Assembly (NCBI GenBank): GCA_947475245.1
Contig: CANJLW010000006.1
Location: forward strand, 1-64,000
Source: Acetobacteraceae bacterium
Lineage (GTDB): Bacteria > Pseudomonadota > Alphaproteobacteria > Acetobacterales > Acetobacteraceae
Direction of reading: 5' to 3'
DNA length: 64,000 nucleotides
The stretch's first letter is position 1. Every line of letters starts with the position of its first letter. Shown here one piece after another: positions 26,425-34,778 of the stretch. Under the pieces are notes generated by a model. It saw only the letters and a list, made by a program, of their open reading frames with translations. It ran no database searches and was not told the DNA's origin. The position numbers and the translations under genes were made by a program.

Positions 26425-27153
26425 ATGTCAGACCAAGCAAAAGCAGAACTCGCACCGACCGGCGTCCTGCGCGCGGCCATCAATATGGGTAACTTCCTGT
26501 TGGTAACCGGCAAGACCGCTTCCGGCGACCCCGACGGGGTATCCCCCGACATGGCGCGCAACATCGCTGCCCGTCTCGGCGTTGGCGTGACCTTCGTGCC
26601 CTATGCAAAGCCGAGCCAATTGGCAGACGATGGCGGGAAGGGGATTTGGGACATTGGGTTGATCGGCGCCGAACCCGCGCGCGCTCAAAAAATCGACTTC
26701 ACGGCGGCCTATGTCGAAATCGAGGCCACCTATCTGGTGCCTGCGGGTTCGTCCATTCAGTCAATTGCCGAAGTCGATCGTCCCGGCATCCGCATCGCTG
26801 TGTCCGCCGGCAGCGCATACGACCTTTGGTTGGAACGTAACATCAAGAATGCAACGTTGGTGCGCGCGAGCGGCTTAGAAGGCGCGGTTGAGCTGTTCGT
26901 AAGAGAGAAGATGGACGCCTTGGCGGGTCTGCGCCCCGGCCTGATCACCGACATCCAGAAGCTGCCGGGCGCACGCATTCTCGACGGTCAGTTCAGCGCC
27001 GTGCAGCAGGCGATCGGCACGGCGAAGACCAACCCCGCGGGCGCCGCCTTCCTCAAGGCGTTTGTCGAGGAGGCGAAAGCCAATGGCCTCGTCGCCGGCC
27101 TGATCGAAAAGCACGGTGTTGTCGGCCGCCTGACGGTCGCCCCCGCCGCCTGA
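26425..27153 (+). CDS. Solute-binding-protein family 3 domain without a signal peptide
   Basis: This 242-residue protein has the periplasmic amino-acid-binding (SBP_bac_3) fold. It begins GVLRAAINMGNFLL, continues with GVSPDMARNIAARLG and KPSQLADDGGKGIWDIGLIGAEPARAQKIDFTAAY, and has the second-lobe IRIAVSAGSAYDLWLER. The N-terminus (MSDQAKAELAPTG) is polar, with no Sec, Tat or lipoprotein signal. As written, the protein would stay in the cytoplasm. No permease or ATPase gene is adjacent. It starts 78 bp after the E1-like gene and ends 18 bp before the PrpD gene, so co-transcription with the latter is likely. A ligand-sensing or chaperone-like role is possible but unproven. Confidence 0.8.
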   Translation: MSDQAKAELAPTGVLRAAINMGNFLLVTGKTASGDPDGVSPDMARNIAARLGVGVTFVPYAKPSQLADDGGKGIWDIGLIGAEPARAQKIDFTAAYVEIEATYLVPAGSSIQSIAEVDRPGIRIAVSAGSAYDLWLERNIKNATLVRASGLEGAVELFVREKMDALAGLRPGLITDIQKLPGARILDGQFSAVQQAIGTAKTNPAGAAFLKAFVEEAKANGLVAGLIEKHGVVGRLTVAPAA

Positions 27154-27171
27154 CCTGGAAAGGCCGCCGCC

Positions 27172-28557
27172 ATGCCGACCATCGCCGAACGTCTGGCCGC
27201 GCTGACCGCGGCTATCACCTACGCCGATTTGTCGGATGCGGCGGTTCATTGGGCCAAGGTCGCTATTCTGGATACCGTCGGCTGCACCTTGGCCGGTGCG
27301 AACGAAGAATGTGCCCGTATTGCCGATCGGATCACCACGCTGGGTGGTTCGACCGGCGACAGCCTGATCTTCGGCTCCGACCGTCGGGTGCGCCCGATGG
27401 ACGCGGCTTTGATCAACGGCACGGCATCGCACGCCCTTGACTATGACGATTGCAGCGACACGCTGGGTGGGCATCCGTCCGCGCCCATCCTGCCGGCGCT
27501 GTTCGCCCTGGCAGAAACTCGACCGACGAGCGGGCGGGATTTCCTCGCCGCCTACGTCGCGGGCTGGGAACTGGAAACGCGGATCGCCCGCGGCGTCAAT
27601 TTCCATCACTACGAAAAGGGCTGGCATCCCACCGCCACGCTGGGGGTTTTCGGTTCGGCGGCGGCGTGCGCACACCTGCTGGGGTTGAACAGTCAACAAA
27701 TCACGACGGCGCTGGCGCTCGCGGCGACGTTTTCATCCGGCATCAAATCGAACTTCGGCACGATGACCAAGCCGCTGCATGTCGGTCACGCCGCGCGCAA
27801 CGGCCTGCAAGCCGCGCTGCTGGCGGCGGAGGGCTTCACCGCCAGCGCCGACGTGTTCGAGCACAAGCAGGGCTTCCTGAACGTGTTCAACGGCGCGGGG
27901 CATTTCGATGTCGATCGGATGTTCGCGGAACGGAGCGAACCGTGGGATATCGTCAGCCCCGGCGTCGCGATCAAACAATATCCCTGCTGCGGCAGCACGC
28001 ATCCGGCCATCGATGCACTGCTGATGCTGGTGCGGGAGCATCGCTTTGCGCCGGAGCAAGTGGATCGCGTCGATTCCTGGACTCATCCGCGGCGCCTGAA
28101 CCATACCAATCGGCCCGATCCGCAAAGCGAGCTGGATGCCAAGTTCAGCGTTCAGTACTGTATCGCGCGCGGCATCGTCAGCGGCCGGGTTTCGATCGAA
28201 CATTTTGAAGGTACGAGCTATCAGGACGCCGACGTTCAGTCGGTGTTGCAACGGGTCCATGCCGCGCCGCATCCGAATATGTCGATGGATACGTTCGAAC
28301 ATTTCGGCGCGGAAGTCCGCGTGACACTGACGGACGGTCGTGTGCTCACGCAGTCGGTGACCCGTCCGCTGGGCCGCGGTCCGACCCATCCGTTGCCCGA
28401 AGAGCTGCTGATCGCGAAGTTCATGAACTGCGCCATGCGCGCCATTCCGGAAGACGCCGCGACCCATACGCTTGGCATGTTGCGTGGGTTGGAGTCCGCC
28501 AACAGCGTCCGATCGCTCACCAATGCGATGGTGACGCGTTCGGCGCTGGCGGCGTAG
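27172..28557 (+). CDS. MmgE/PrpD family protein
   Basis: This is a 461-residue protein of the MmgE/PrpD fold, whose known members are 2-methylcitrate dehydratases or related dehydratases and decarboxylases (for example cis-aconitate decarboxylase). Diagnostic stretches are LDTVGCTLAGA near residue 30, NGTASHALDYDDCSD near 82, KSNFGTMTKPLHVGHAARNG near 185, and KQYPCCGSTHPAIDA near 268. Methylcitrate-cycle genes (prpB, prpC) are absent, so a propionate role is not supported. The neighbourhood suggests catabolism of another carboxylic acid. It converges on the AtzG-like small gene with only 6 bp between stops. Confidence 0.88.
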   Translation: MPTIAERLAALTAAITYADLSDAAVHWAKVAILDTVGCTLAGANEECARIADRITTLGGSTGDSLIFGSDRRVRPMDAALINGTASHALDYDDCSDTLGGHPSAPILPALFALAETRPTSGRDFLAAYVAGWELETRIARGVNFHHYEKGWHPTATLGVFGSAAACAHLLGLNSQQITTALALAATFSSGIKSNFGTMTKPLHVGHAARNGLQAALLAAEGFTASADVFEHKQGFLNVFNGAGHFDVDRMFAERSEPWDIVSPGVAIKQYPCCGSTHPAIDALLMLVREHRFAPEQVDRVDSWTHPRRLNHTNRPDPQSELDAKFSVQYCIARGIVSGRVSIEHFEGTSYQDADVQSVLQRVHAAPHPNMSMDTFEHFGAEVRVTLTDGRVLTQSVTRPLGRGPTHPLPEELLIAKFMNCAMRAIPEDAATHTLGMLRGLESANSVRSLTNAMVTRSALAA

Positions 28558-28563
28558 CGGCGG

Positions 28564-28740
28564 TCAGGCTTTCTTCAGGCGGAACGCGCTCAGCGGTTCT
28601 TCCGAATAGGCGCGGGGCCCCCGCACCAGTTCCGCCGCGCGATCCATGTCCTTTACCAAGGCTTCGAGCTTCGGCATGTCTTCGGCCTTCGGCTTCAGGC
28701 CCGTTGCCCGTACGCGTGCTTCGAATGAAATTTCCGACAT
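28564..28740 (-). CDS. Small AtzG/DUF4089-like protein 2
   Basis: This is a 58-residue protein, helical, with a C-terminal EEPLSAFRLKKA. Length, a central amphipathic helix (KLEALVKDMDRAAELV) and the acidic-EP ending resemble DUF4089/AtzG proteins. AtzG binds the AtzE amidase in a GatCA-like manner. It lies 22 bp downstream of amidase 2, consistent with partnership. ATG 28740 has a purine-rich AAGAGAG leader about 6 bp upstream. A longer in-frame version starting at 28794 would overlap the amidase stop and is less likely. Similarity to the other AtzG-like protein in this block is weak, so the assignment is moderate. Confidence 0.6.
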   Translation of the reverse strand: MSEISFEARVRATGLKPKAEDMPKLEALVKDMDRAAELVRGPRAYSEEPLSAFRLKKA

Positions 28741-28762
28741 TGTGTTGCTCTCTTTCGGGCGG

Positions 28763-30169
28763 TCAGTTTGCCGCCGCTGCAAGGGTTGCTTCAAGTTTCG
28801 GACGCATGCCGCGCCAGGATGTCGCTTTTTCGTAGGCGTCGCCCGCCTTCAGAACGATATGGTCCTCGAACGGACGCCCGGCGATTTGCAAGGAGATCGG
28901 CAGCCCCGCGCTGCTGAAGCCGTTGCAGATGCTTAATGCCGGAAAGCCGGTCATGTTGAACGGACGCGTCAACGAAGGGCCAACCGAGGAGTCGTAACCA
29001 CCGAGAATCGGGGCGGTGATGTGGCGGGTCGGCATCATCAGAAGATCGACATCACGCATCGTCGCGGTGACTTCCTGCACCAGGCGGGTGCGTTCGCGTT
29101 GCGCGTTCACGTAGTCCTCGGCGGAAACGAAGGCACCTGCCATGATGCGCAGCCGCCCGCGTTCACCATACAATTCGGGCGTTTCGCGCAGCCAGCGGCC
29201 GTGGATGGCGAAGGCTTCCGACGCGGTGATCAGGGAGTTGATCTCGGTGAATTTGGAAAGCGGGGAGAGCGTGACGTCGGTGACGGTCGCGCCGAGGCTT
29301 TTGTAGACCTCGATCGCGGCATTGAAGGCGGCGAGAACCTCCGGATCGGGAGTAAGATCGGTTTCGAAGAAGTGCCGCGGCACACCGATGCGCAGACCGT
29401 TCAGACCGCCGCCCAACGCGGCGGCGAAGTCCGCGATGGGCACATCGGCGCTGGCGGGATCGAGCGGATCGTAGCCGGCAAGGACCTGCATCATGATCGC
29501 GCAATCCTCGCTGGTCCAACACATCGGGCCGGCGTGATCGAGCGAGAAAGACAGCGGCAGGATACCGCGACGGCTGAGGTAGCCATAGGTCGGCTTATGC
29601 CCGGCTATTCCGCACCACGACGCCGGGCCGCGGATCGAACCGCCGGTGTCGGTGCCCATCGCCGCCATCGCCAATCCGGCGGCGACGGCCGAACCGGAGC
29701 CGGAGGAGGAGCCTCCGGGATCGTGGGCCGTGTTCCAGGGATTGCGCGCCGGCGGCCAGGGAAGGTCGAACGACGCGCCGCCGATCGCGAATTCCCATGT
29801 TGCCAGCTTACCGAGCACGATCGCGCCCGCCTGTCGCAGGCGGGTCACGGTCACGGCGTCCTCGGTCGGCACATGGTCCTTGAACAGGGCGGAATGCCCG
29901 GTCGTGCGCACGCCCGCCGTGTTGTAGATGTCCTTCAGTCCGATCGGGATACCGTGCAACGGGCCCTTCCAGTTGCCGGCGGCGATGTCGGCCTCGGCCT
30001 TGGCCGCGTCGGCCATCGCCTGGGCTTCCAGCGGCATCAGGTAGGAGTCGAGTTGGCTGTCGAGGGCGTGGATACGCTTGAAGAACGCCGCCGTCAGCTC
30101 GACCGGAGAGAGCTTTCCGACCTTTATCATCGCCGCGGCCTGGGCGATCGTCAGGAAATGTAAATCCAT
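28763..30169 (-). CDS. Amidase signature enzyme 2 (AtzE-like)
   Basis: This is a 468-residue serine amidase. The Ser-cisSer-Lys triad is visible: K79 in GIPIGLKDIYNT, the GGSSSGSG loop near 152-159, and nucleophile S178 in DTGGSIRGPA. It hydrolyses an amide bond in the cytosol; the substrate is unknown. The sequence is much closer to amidase 3 at 39987 than to amidase 1 immediately upstream; 2 and 3 share TTGHSALFKDHVP. It lies 17 bp after amidase 1 and 22 bp before an AtzG-like small gene, at the end of a long minus-strand operon with a peptide-type ABC transporter. Confidence 0.9.
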   Translation of the reverse strand: MDLHFLTIAQAAAMIKVGKLSPVELTAAFFKRIHALDSQLDSYLMPLEAQAMADAAKAEADIAAGNWKGPLHGIPIGLKDIYNTAGVRTTGHSALFKDHVPTEDAVTVTRLRQAGAIVLGKLATWEFAIGGASFDLPWPPARNPWNTAHDPGGSSSGSGSAVAAGLAMAAMGTDTGGSIRGPASWCGIAGHKPTYGYLSRRGILPLSFSLDHAGPMCWTSEDCAIMMQVLAGYDPLDPASADVPIADFAAALGGGLNGLRIGVPRHFFETDLTPDPEVLAAFNAAIEVYKSLGATVTDVTLSPLSKFTEINSLITASEAFAIHGRWLRETPELYGERGRLRIMAGAFVSAEDYVNAQRERTRLVQEVTATMRDVDLLMMPTRHITAPILGGYDSSVGPSLTRPFNMTGFPALSICNGFSSAGLPISLQIAGRPFEDHIVLKAGDAYEKATSWRGMRPKLEATLAAAAN

Positions 30170-30186
30170 TATCCTGTCCTTTCGAC

Positions 30187-31578
30187 TTACGCGACGAGGG
30201 CGGGACGCTTGCCACGCCAGCCGGTCGCTGTTTCATAGGCATGGCCGGCGCGGAACAGCATCGGTTCCGCGAAGGGGCGGGCGATCAACTGCATGCAAAC
30301 CGGCAGGCCGCCTTCGCCGTAGCCCGTGCAGACACTCATCGCCGGATTGCCGGTGACGTTGAACGGCATGGTGAGCGACGGCTTTTCCAGGTTTCCCCAT
30401 TTCGGCACGGAATCGATGCGCGGTGCTTCGCCGGGTTGGGAAGCGGAGACCAGAATGTCGTAGTCCGCCATCGCGTCGCGCACCTCGATGCACAGCATCC
30501 GGCGTCGGCGCATCGCTTGCACATAGTCGGCCGACGACATGAACGCGCCGAGGGCGATGCGATCCCTGAATAATTCCCCGTAATCGTTGAAGCGGGTCTT
30601 CAGCCAGGGCTGGTGTACCGCATAGGCTTCCGAGGTCAGGATGACCGAACCGACCGCATGATACTCCGACATCGGCGAAAGCGTGACGTCGGAGACTTCC
30701 GCCCCGAGACCGCGATAGACGTCCATCGCCGCGTCGATACCCTTGCGGGTGGCTTCGCTGACGGGGTGATCGTCCTCAAAGAAGTGGCGGATGACGCCGA
30801 TCCGCAGGCCCTTGGCACCCTTCGCCAGATCGGCCGTGAAGTTCGGCACCGGCCTGTCCGCGCTGGCGGGGTCTTCGGGATCGTAGCCCGCCATGGCTTG
30901 CAGCAGCATGGCGCAGTCCTCGACCGTCCACGCCATCGGACCCGTGTGATCCATCGTAAACGATAAAGGCAGCACGCCTGCTCGGCTGCATAGGCCATAG
31001 GTCGGCTTGATGCCGGCGATGCCGCACAGCGCGGCCGGGCCGCGGATCGATCCGCCGGTATCGGACCCGGTGCCGCCCAGAATAAAGCCCGCCGCGACCG
31101 CCGCGCCGGTGCCGGAGGAAGAGCCGGCGGTGAAGTGGTCGGGGTTCCACGGGTTCCGCGCGGGCGGCCAGGGCAGGTCGAAAGATGGACCGCCCATGGC
31201 GAACTCATGCGTCGCCAGCTTGCCCAACATGACCGTGCCGGCCGCGTCCCACTTCTTCACGACCATCGAGTCCGCGGTCGGGACGTTGTGTTCCAGCAGC
31301 TTCGAATGCGCCGTCGTGCGGATGTCCGCGGTGTTGTAGATGTCCTTGTGCGCGATCGGGATACCGTCGAGCGGTCCTTTCGCGCTGCCGGCCATGACAC
31401 GCGCTTCCGCGGCCTTTGCGTCGGCCATGGCGCGTTCTTCGGTGACCAGCAAAAAGCTGTGGAGGGCGCTGTCATGCGCCTTGATGCGGGCCAGGCTGGC
31501 TTTGGTCAGCTCGACTGGAGACAGTTTTTTCGCGGCGATCGCTTTCGATGCGCTCGCGATGGTCGGAAACGCGTCCAT
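30187..31578 (-). CDS. Amidase signature enzyme 1 (AtzE-like)
   Basis: This is a 463-residue amidase-signature hydrolase with K78 (GIPIAHKDIYNT), the cis-serine loop AGSSSGTG (151-158), and nucleophile S177 in DTGGSIRGPA. Family members include GatA and the AtzE 1-carboxybiuret hydrolase. The start ATG overlaps the stop of the upstream AtzG-like gene by one base (TGATG). Such coupling is expected for subunits of one complex. It differs clearly from amidases 2 and 3 (HSKLLEHNVP instead of GHSALFKDHVP), so it probably has a different substrate or acts at another step. No glutamine-dependent aspartyl-tRNA subunit GatB is nearby. Confidence 0.9.
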   Translation of the reverse strand: MDAFPTIASASKAIAAKKLSPVELTKASLARIKAHDSALHSFLLVTEERAMADAKAAEARVMAGSAKGPLDGIPIAHKDIYNTADIRTTAHSKLLEHNVPTADSMVVKKWDAAGTVMLGKLATHEFAMGGPSFDLPWPPARNPWNPDHFTAGSSSGTGAAVAAGFILGGTGSDTGGSIRGPAALCGIAGIKPTYGLCSRAGVLPLSFTMDHTGPMAWTVEDCAMLLQAMAGYDPEDPASADRPVPNFTADLAKGAKGLRIGVIRHFFEDDHPVSEATRKGIDAAMDVYRGLGAEVSDVTLSPMSEYHAVGSVILTSEAYAVHQPWLKTRFNDYGELFRDRIALGAFMSSADYVQAMRRRRMLCIEVRDAMADYDILVSASQPGEAPRIDSVPKWGNLEKPSLTMPFNVTGNPAMSVCTGYGEGGLPVCMQLIARPFAEPMLFRAGHAYETATGWRGKRPALVA

Positions 31579-31763
31579 CAGCGGACCTCCGGATAAAAGA
31601 TCAGCGACGGTTCGGCTTCGCGCGGCATCGGCGCGGCCGCCGTCGTCAGGATTTTCTGTAACGTCGGGTAGACGTCGAACAGCGTGTCCTTCTGTGCCTG
31701 ACTGAGCGGCAGCCCGGTCTGGGCGGCCAGAATGTCGAATTCTTCCCTGGTAACCGGCGGCAT
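31578..31763 (-). CDS. Small AtzG/DUF4089-like protein 1
   Basis: This is a 61-residue protein starting MPPVTREEFDILAAQTGLPL and ending EAEPSLIFYPEVR. The two-helix body followed by an acidic-EP-aromatic-Pro tail is characteristic of DUF4089/AtzG proteins. These are GatC-like partners that wrap around AtzE amidases. ATG 31763 is preceded by AGGAGA at good spacing. Its TGA shares a base with the ATG of amidase 1, which strongly suggests a stoichiometric complex. It lies 26 bp downstream of the ABC ATPase gene, inside the transporter operon. Confidence 0.8.
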   Translation of the reverse strand: MPPVTREEFDILAAQTGLPLSQAQKDTLFDVYPTLQKILTTAAAPMPREAEPSLIFYPEVR

Positions 31764-31789
31764 GGATGTCTCCTGAACAGACGTGGGAC

Positions 31790-32797
31790 TTACGCGGTGA
31801 CGGTTTCGGTCGCGCGAACGCAGCGGACCATGGCTCCGGAATCCGATGTGATGACGGGTATGATGCCGGAACGGCACCCGTCGGTCACATGGCGGCAGCG
31901 TGGCGCGAAGGCGCAACCGGGCGGCAGTTCCGCCAGGTTGGGAGGGGAGCCGGGGATGGTTTCCAACACGCGCCCGCGCAGCCCACCGTGTACTGTCGAG
32001 GATAGCAGGCCCTGGGTGTACGGGTGTTTGGGCGATTTCATGATTTCGCGGACGGTGCCGCTTTCCACGAAGCGGCCGGCATACATCACGGCAATGCGGT
32101 CGGAGATTTCGGCGGCCGCGCCGACGTCGTGCGTGACGAAGACGATGGCCATGCCGAGTTCTTCCTGCAACTGGCGCAGCAGCAACAGAATCTGAATCTG
32201 CACCGTGACGTCGAGCGCGGTTGTCGGCTCATCGGCCAGCAGGACGGACGGGGAGCAGGCAAGAGCCAACGCGATCATCGCGCGTTGACGCATGCCGCCC
32301 GACATCTCGTGCGGGAAGTTCTTCAGCCGTCGTTCGGCGGAGGGGATCTTGACCTGTTCAAGCAGGCCCAGCGCCCGCTTCATCGCGTCGGTGTAGGAAA
32401 TCCCCTCGTGCTGAACGATGGTTTCGGAGATTTGTTCGCCGATCGTATAGACGGGGTCCAGCGCGGCCATAGGCTCCTGGAAAATCATGGAAATCGCGCC
32501 GCCGCGCAGTTTCCCCAGTTCGGCCTTGGGCATGGTCAGCATGTCGCGACCGTTCAACCAGACCTTGCCCTGGATTTGCGCATAGGGCGGCAACAGGCCC
32601 ATCAGCGCTTTCAGGCTGACGCTTTTGCCCGACCCTGATTCGCCCAGGATCGTCATTGTTTCGCCCGCGCGCAGCGCGAAGGAAACGCCGTTGACGGCGG
32701 CGACATCGGTGTTGCGGCGCTTGAACCGTACTGTCAGGTCCTCCGCCTTCAGCACCGGTTCCCCAAGGATGGGTTTGACGTTGATACCTTCAGGCAT
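31790..32797 (-). CDS. Oligopeptide/dipeptide ABC transporter ATP-binding protein (OppD/DppD-like)
   Basis: This is a 335-residue ATPase that energises a peptide-type importer at the inner membrane. Walker A is GESGSGKS, the signature is MSGGMRQR, and Walker B is LLADEPTTALD. The C-terminal oligo_HPY Cys region (PPGCAFAPRCRHVTDGC) is as in OppD/DppD, where it holds an Fe-S cluster in some members. ATG 32797 sits behind a strong GGAGGAG ribosome site. The open frame runs further upstream but there duplicates the oppF-like coding strand. Its first 8 bp overlap the end of the upstream ATPase gene. Confidence 0.93.
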   Translation of the reverse strand: MPEGINVKPILGEPVLKAEDLTVRFKRRNTDVAAVNGVSFALRAGETMTILGESGSGKSVSLKALMGLLPPYAQIQGKVWLNGRDMLTMPKAELGKLRGGAISMIFQEPMAALDPVYTIGEQISETIVQHEGISYTDAMKRALGLLEQVKIPSAERRLKNFPHEMSGGMRQRAMIALALACSPSVLLADEPTTALDVTVQIQILLLLRQLQEELGMAIVFVTHDVGAAAEISDRIAVMYAGRFVESGTVREIMKSPKHPYTQGLLSSTVHGGLRGRVLETIPGSPPNLAELPPGCAFAPRCRHVTDGCRSGIIPVITSDSGAMVRCVRATETVTA

Positions 32798-33854
32798 GGT
32801 GTGCTCCTCCCATCGCGGCCTGGGCTTCCGGGCGGTGACAGGCGACCAGATGCGGCGTCGCGGTGTCGGCGACATCTTCGAACGGCAGGGCGAGTGTCGG
32901 AATTTGTTCGGCGCAGATCGCCTGGGCGAAGGCGCAACGCGTGCGGAACCGGCAGCCGGACGGTGGGTTGATCGGATTGGGCGGATCGCCGGTCAAAGGC
33001 ATCTCCGTCGTGCGCCGATCGGGGTCGAGTGTCGGCTTGGAGGCGAACAGCGCCCGCGTGTAGGGGTGGCGGGGGCGTCGGTAGATTTGTTCCACCGGCC
33101 CGGTTTCGACCACGCGGCCGAGATACATGACCAGGACCCGGTCGCTCATGTATTCGACCACGTTCAGGTCGTGGCTGATGAACAGATAGGTCAGGTTGAA
33201 GCTGGATTTCAGCTCGCTCAACAGGTTCAGCACCTGTGCCTCGACCGATTTGTCGAGCGCGGCGACGGCTTCGTCGAGGATGACGAGACGTGGCTCCAGC
33301 GCCAAAGCGCGGGCGATATTGACGCGCTGGCGTTGCCCGCCGGACAGTTCGTGCGGATAGCGGCGCGCGAAATGTCCGGGGTTCAGGCCGACCTGCGACA
33401 ACAGGGTTTCTGCCCGTTCCAGCGCCGCCTTGCCTGACAGGCCGTGCATGCGCGGGGCGTAGGCGATGCTTTCGGTCATGGTCATGCGGGGATTCAGGGA
33501 GGAGTAGCTGTCCTGAAACACCATCTGCATTTGCCGGCGCATCTGGTTCACGGTGATGCCGCTCTCTACGCCGACGGCGTCGCCGTCGAAGATGATGTCG
33601 CCATGATCGGGTTTGATCAGGTGCATCAAAAGTCGGGCAGTGGTGGATTTGCCGCAACCGCTTTCGCCGACGATGCCAAGGGTTTCGCCCTTGCGCACCG
33701 AGAACGAGACGTCGTCGACGGCCTGCACGGTGGCGATCTGCCGGTTCAGCATGCCGCCGCGCACGGGGAAGTACTTGCGCAGGTTGTCCACGGTCAGCAG
33801 CGGCTGAGCGGGGCCGCCGCGGTCGCGGGCGTCGAGGGTCTGGGTGGTGCTCAT
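32790..33854 (-). CDS. Oligopeptide/dipeptide ABC transporter ATP-binding protein (OppF/DppF-like)
   Basis: This is a 354-residue second ATPase of the importer. It has LRKYFPVRGG near the N-terminus, Walker A GESGCGKS, signature LSGGQRQR, Walker B LVILDEAVAALD, and the FRTRCAFAQAIC region of the oligo_HPY domain. LDEAVAALD replaces the usual DEPxSALD; Glu is kept, so ATP hydrolysis should be intact. ATG 33854 overlaps the permease stop as ATGA. A longer frame reading back to 34472 is antisense-like noise across the permease. Pairing of one OppD-like and one OppF-like ATPase is normal for this transporter class. Confidence 0.93.
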   Translation of the reverse strand: MSTTQTLDARDRGGPAQPLLTVDNLRKYFPVRGGMLNRQIATVQAVDDVSFSVRKGETLGIVGESGCGKSTTARLLMHLIKPDHGDIIFDGDAVGVESGITVNQMRRQMQMVFQDSYSSLNPRMTMTESIAYAPRMHGLSGKAALERAETLLSQVGLNPGHFARRYPHELSGGQRQRVNIARALALEPRLVILDEAVAALDKSVEAQVLNLLSELKSSFNLTYLFISHDLNVVEYMSDRVLVMYLGRVVETGPVEQIYRRPRHPYTRALFASKPTLDPDRRTTEMPLTGDPPNPINPPSGCRFRTRCAFAQAICAEQIPTLALPFEDVADTATPHLVACHRPEAQAAMGGAHHA

Positions 33855-34765
33855 TTGTTCAGCCTCACATCCATGGCGCTGCGGAAGCCGTCGCTCATGA
33901 GATTGAACGACATCGAGGTAATGAAGATCATCAGCCCGGGCAGGGCGGCGACGTAGGGTTGCACGTAGATCGCCTGGCGCAGGGAGTTCAGCATCAGCCC
34001 CCATTCCGGCGTGGGCGGGGTGACGCCGAGGCCGAGGAAGGACAGCCCGGCGGACAGGATGATCGATACGCTGATCAGGCTGGTGGCATAGACCAGGATT
34101 GGGCCGAGAACATTGGCGAGAACGTGGTGCCGGATGACCTGGAACGTCGTGGTGCCGGACGCGCGGGCGGCTTCGACGAAATCGAGCTGTCGGGCCTGGG
34201 TGGTCACGGTTTCCGACACGCGCACCAAAGGCGGAATGAACACGATCGACAGCGCGAGGATCGAGTTCGTCAGGCCGTTCCCCAGCATGCCGCAGATGGC
34301 GATGGCGAGCAGGATGGACGGGAAGGCATAGAACACGTCCATGACGCGCATGATCAGCGTGCCGACCAGGCCTCCGGCATAGCCGGCCAGAACCCCGAGG
34401 GAGCCGCCGATGGCGAGCGCGAAGGTGACCGGCAGGACGCCGGCCAGCAGGGACAGGCGACCGCCATAGCAAAGCCGGGTCCAGAGATCGCGCCCGGTCT
34501 CATCGGTGCCGAGCCCGTGGCCGGGGGTGCCGATGGGCTTGAGGCGCATGAGGACGCTGCCCTGGAACGGGTCGGCGGAGGTGACGAGCGGCGCGCCGAT
34601 GGTAATGAACAGGATCGTCAGAATGATGCAGGTGACGGCGATGGTGACGGGATCGCGCAGCAGGCGCTGGCCGACCGATTTCCAATAGCCGGGGGAGGGG
34701 GCCAATTTTTGCTGGTCGATCTTTGGAAGAGTCGGGCCAGCGATATCCATGGTTGCGTCGGACAT
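33851..34765 (-). CDS. Peptide-type ABC transporter permease (DppC-like)
   Basis: This is a 304-residue inner-membrane permease with about six helices. It has the DppC/OppC N-terminal cytosolic segment (GYWKSVGQRLLRDPVT) and GTDETGRDLWTRLCYGGRLSL. The EAA loop that contacts the ATPases is EAARASGTTTFQVIRHHVLANVLGPI. Together with the DppB-like protein it forms the translocation channel for the substrate delivered by the solute-binding proteins encoded divergently. It lies 13 bp downstream of the DppB-like gene and overlaps the ATPase gene by 4 bp. Confidence 0.93.
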   Translation of the reverse strand: MSDATMDIAGPTLPKIDQQKLAPSPGYWKSVGQRLLRDPVTIAVTCIILTILFITIGAPLVTSADPFQGSVLMRLKPIGTPGHGLGTDETGRDLWTRLCYGGRLSLLAGVLPVTFALAIGGSLGVLAGYAGGLVGTLIMRVMDVFYAFPSILLAIAICGMLGNGLTNSILALSIVFIPPLVRVSETVTTQARQLDFVEAARASGTTTFQVIRHHVLANVLGPILVYATSLISVSIILSAGLSFLGLGVTPPTPEWGLMLNSLRQAIYVQPYVAALPGLMIFITSMSFNLMSDGFRSAMDVRLNK

Positions 34766-34778
34766 GGTCGGATCCTTT

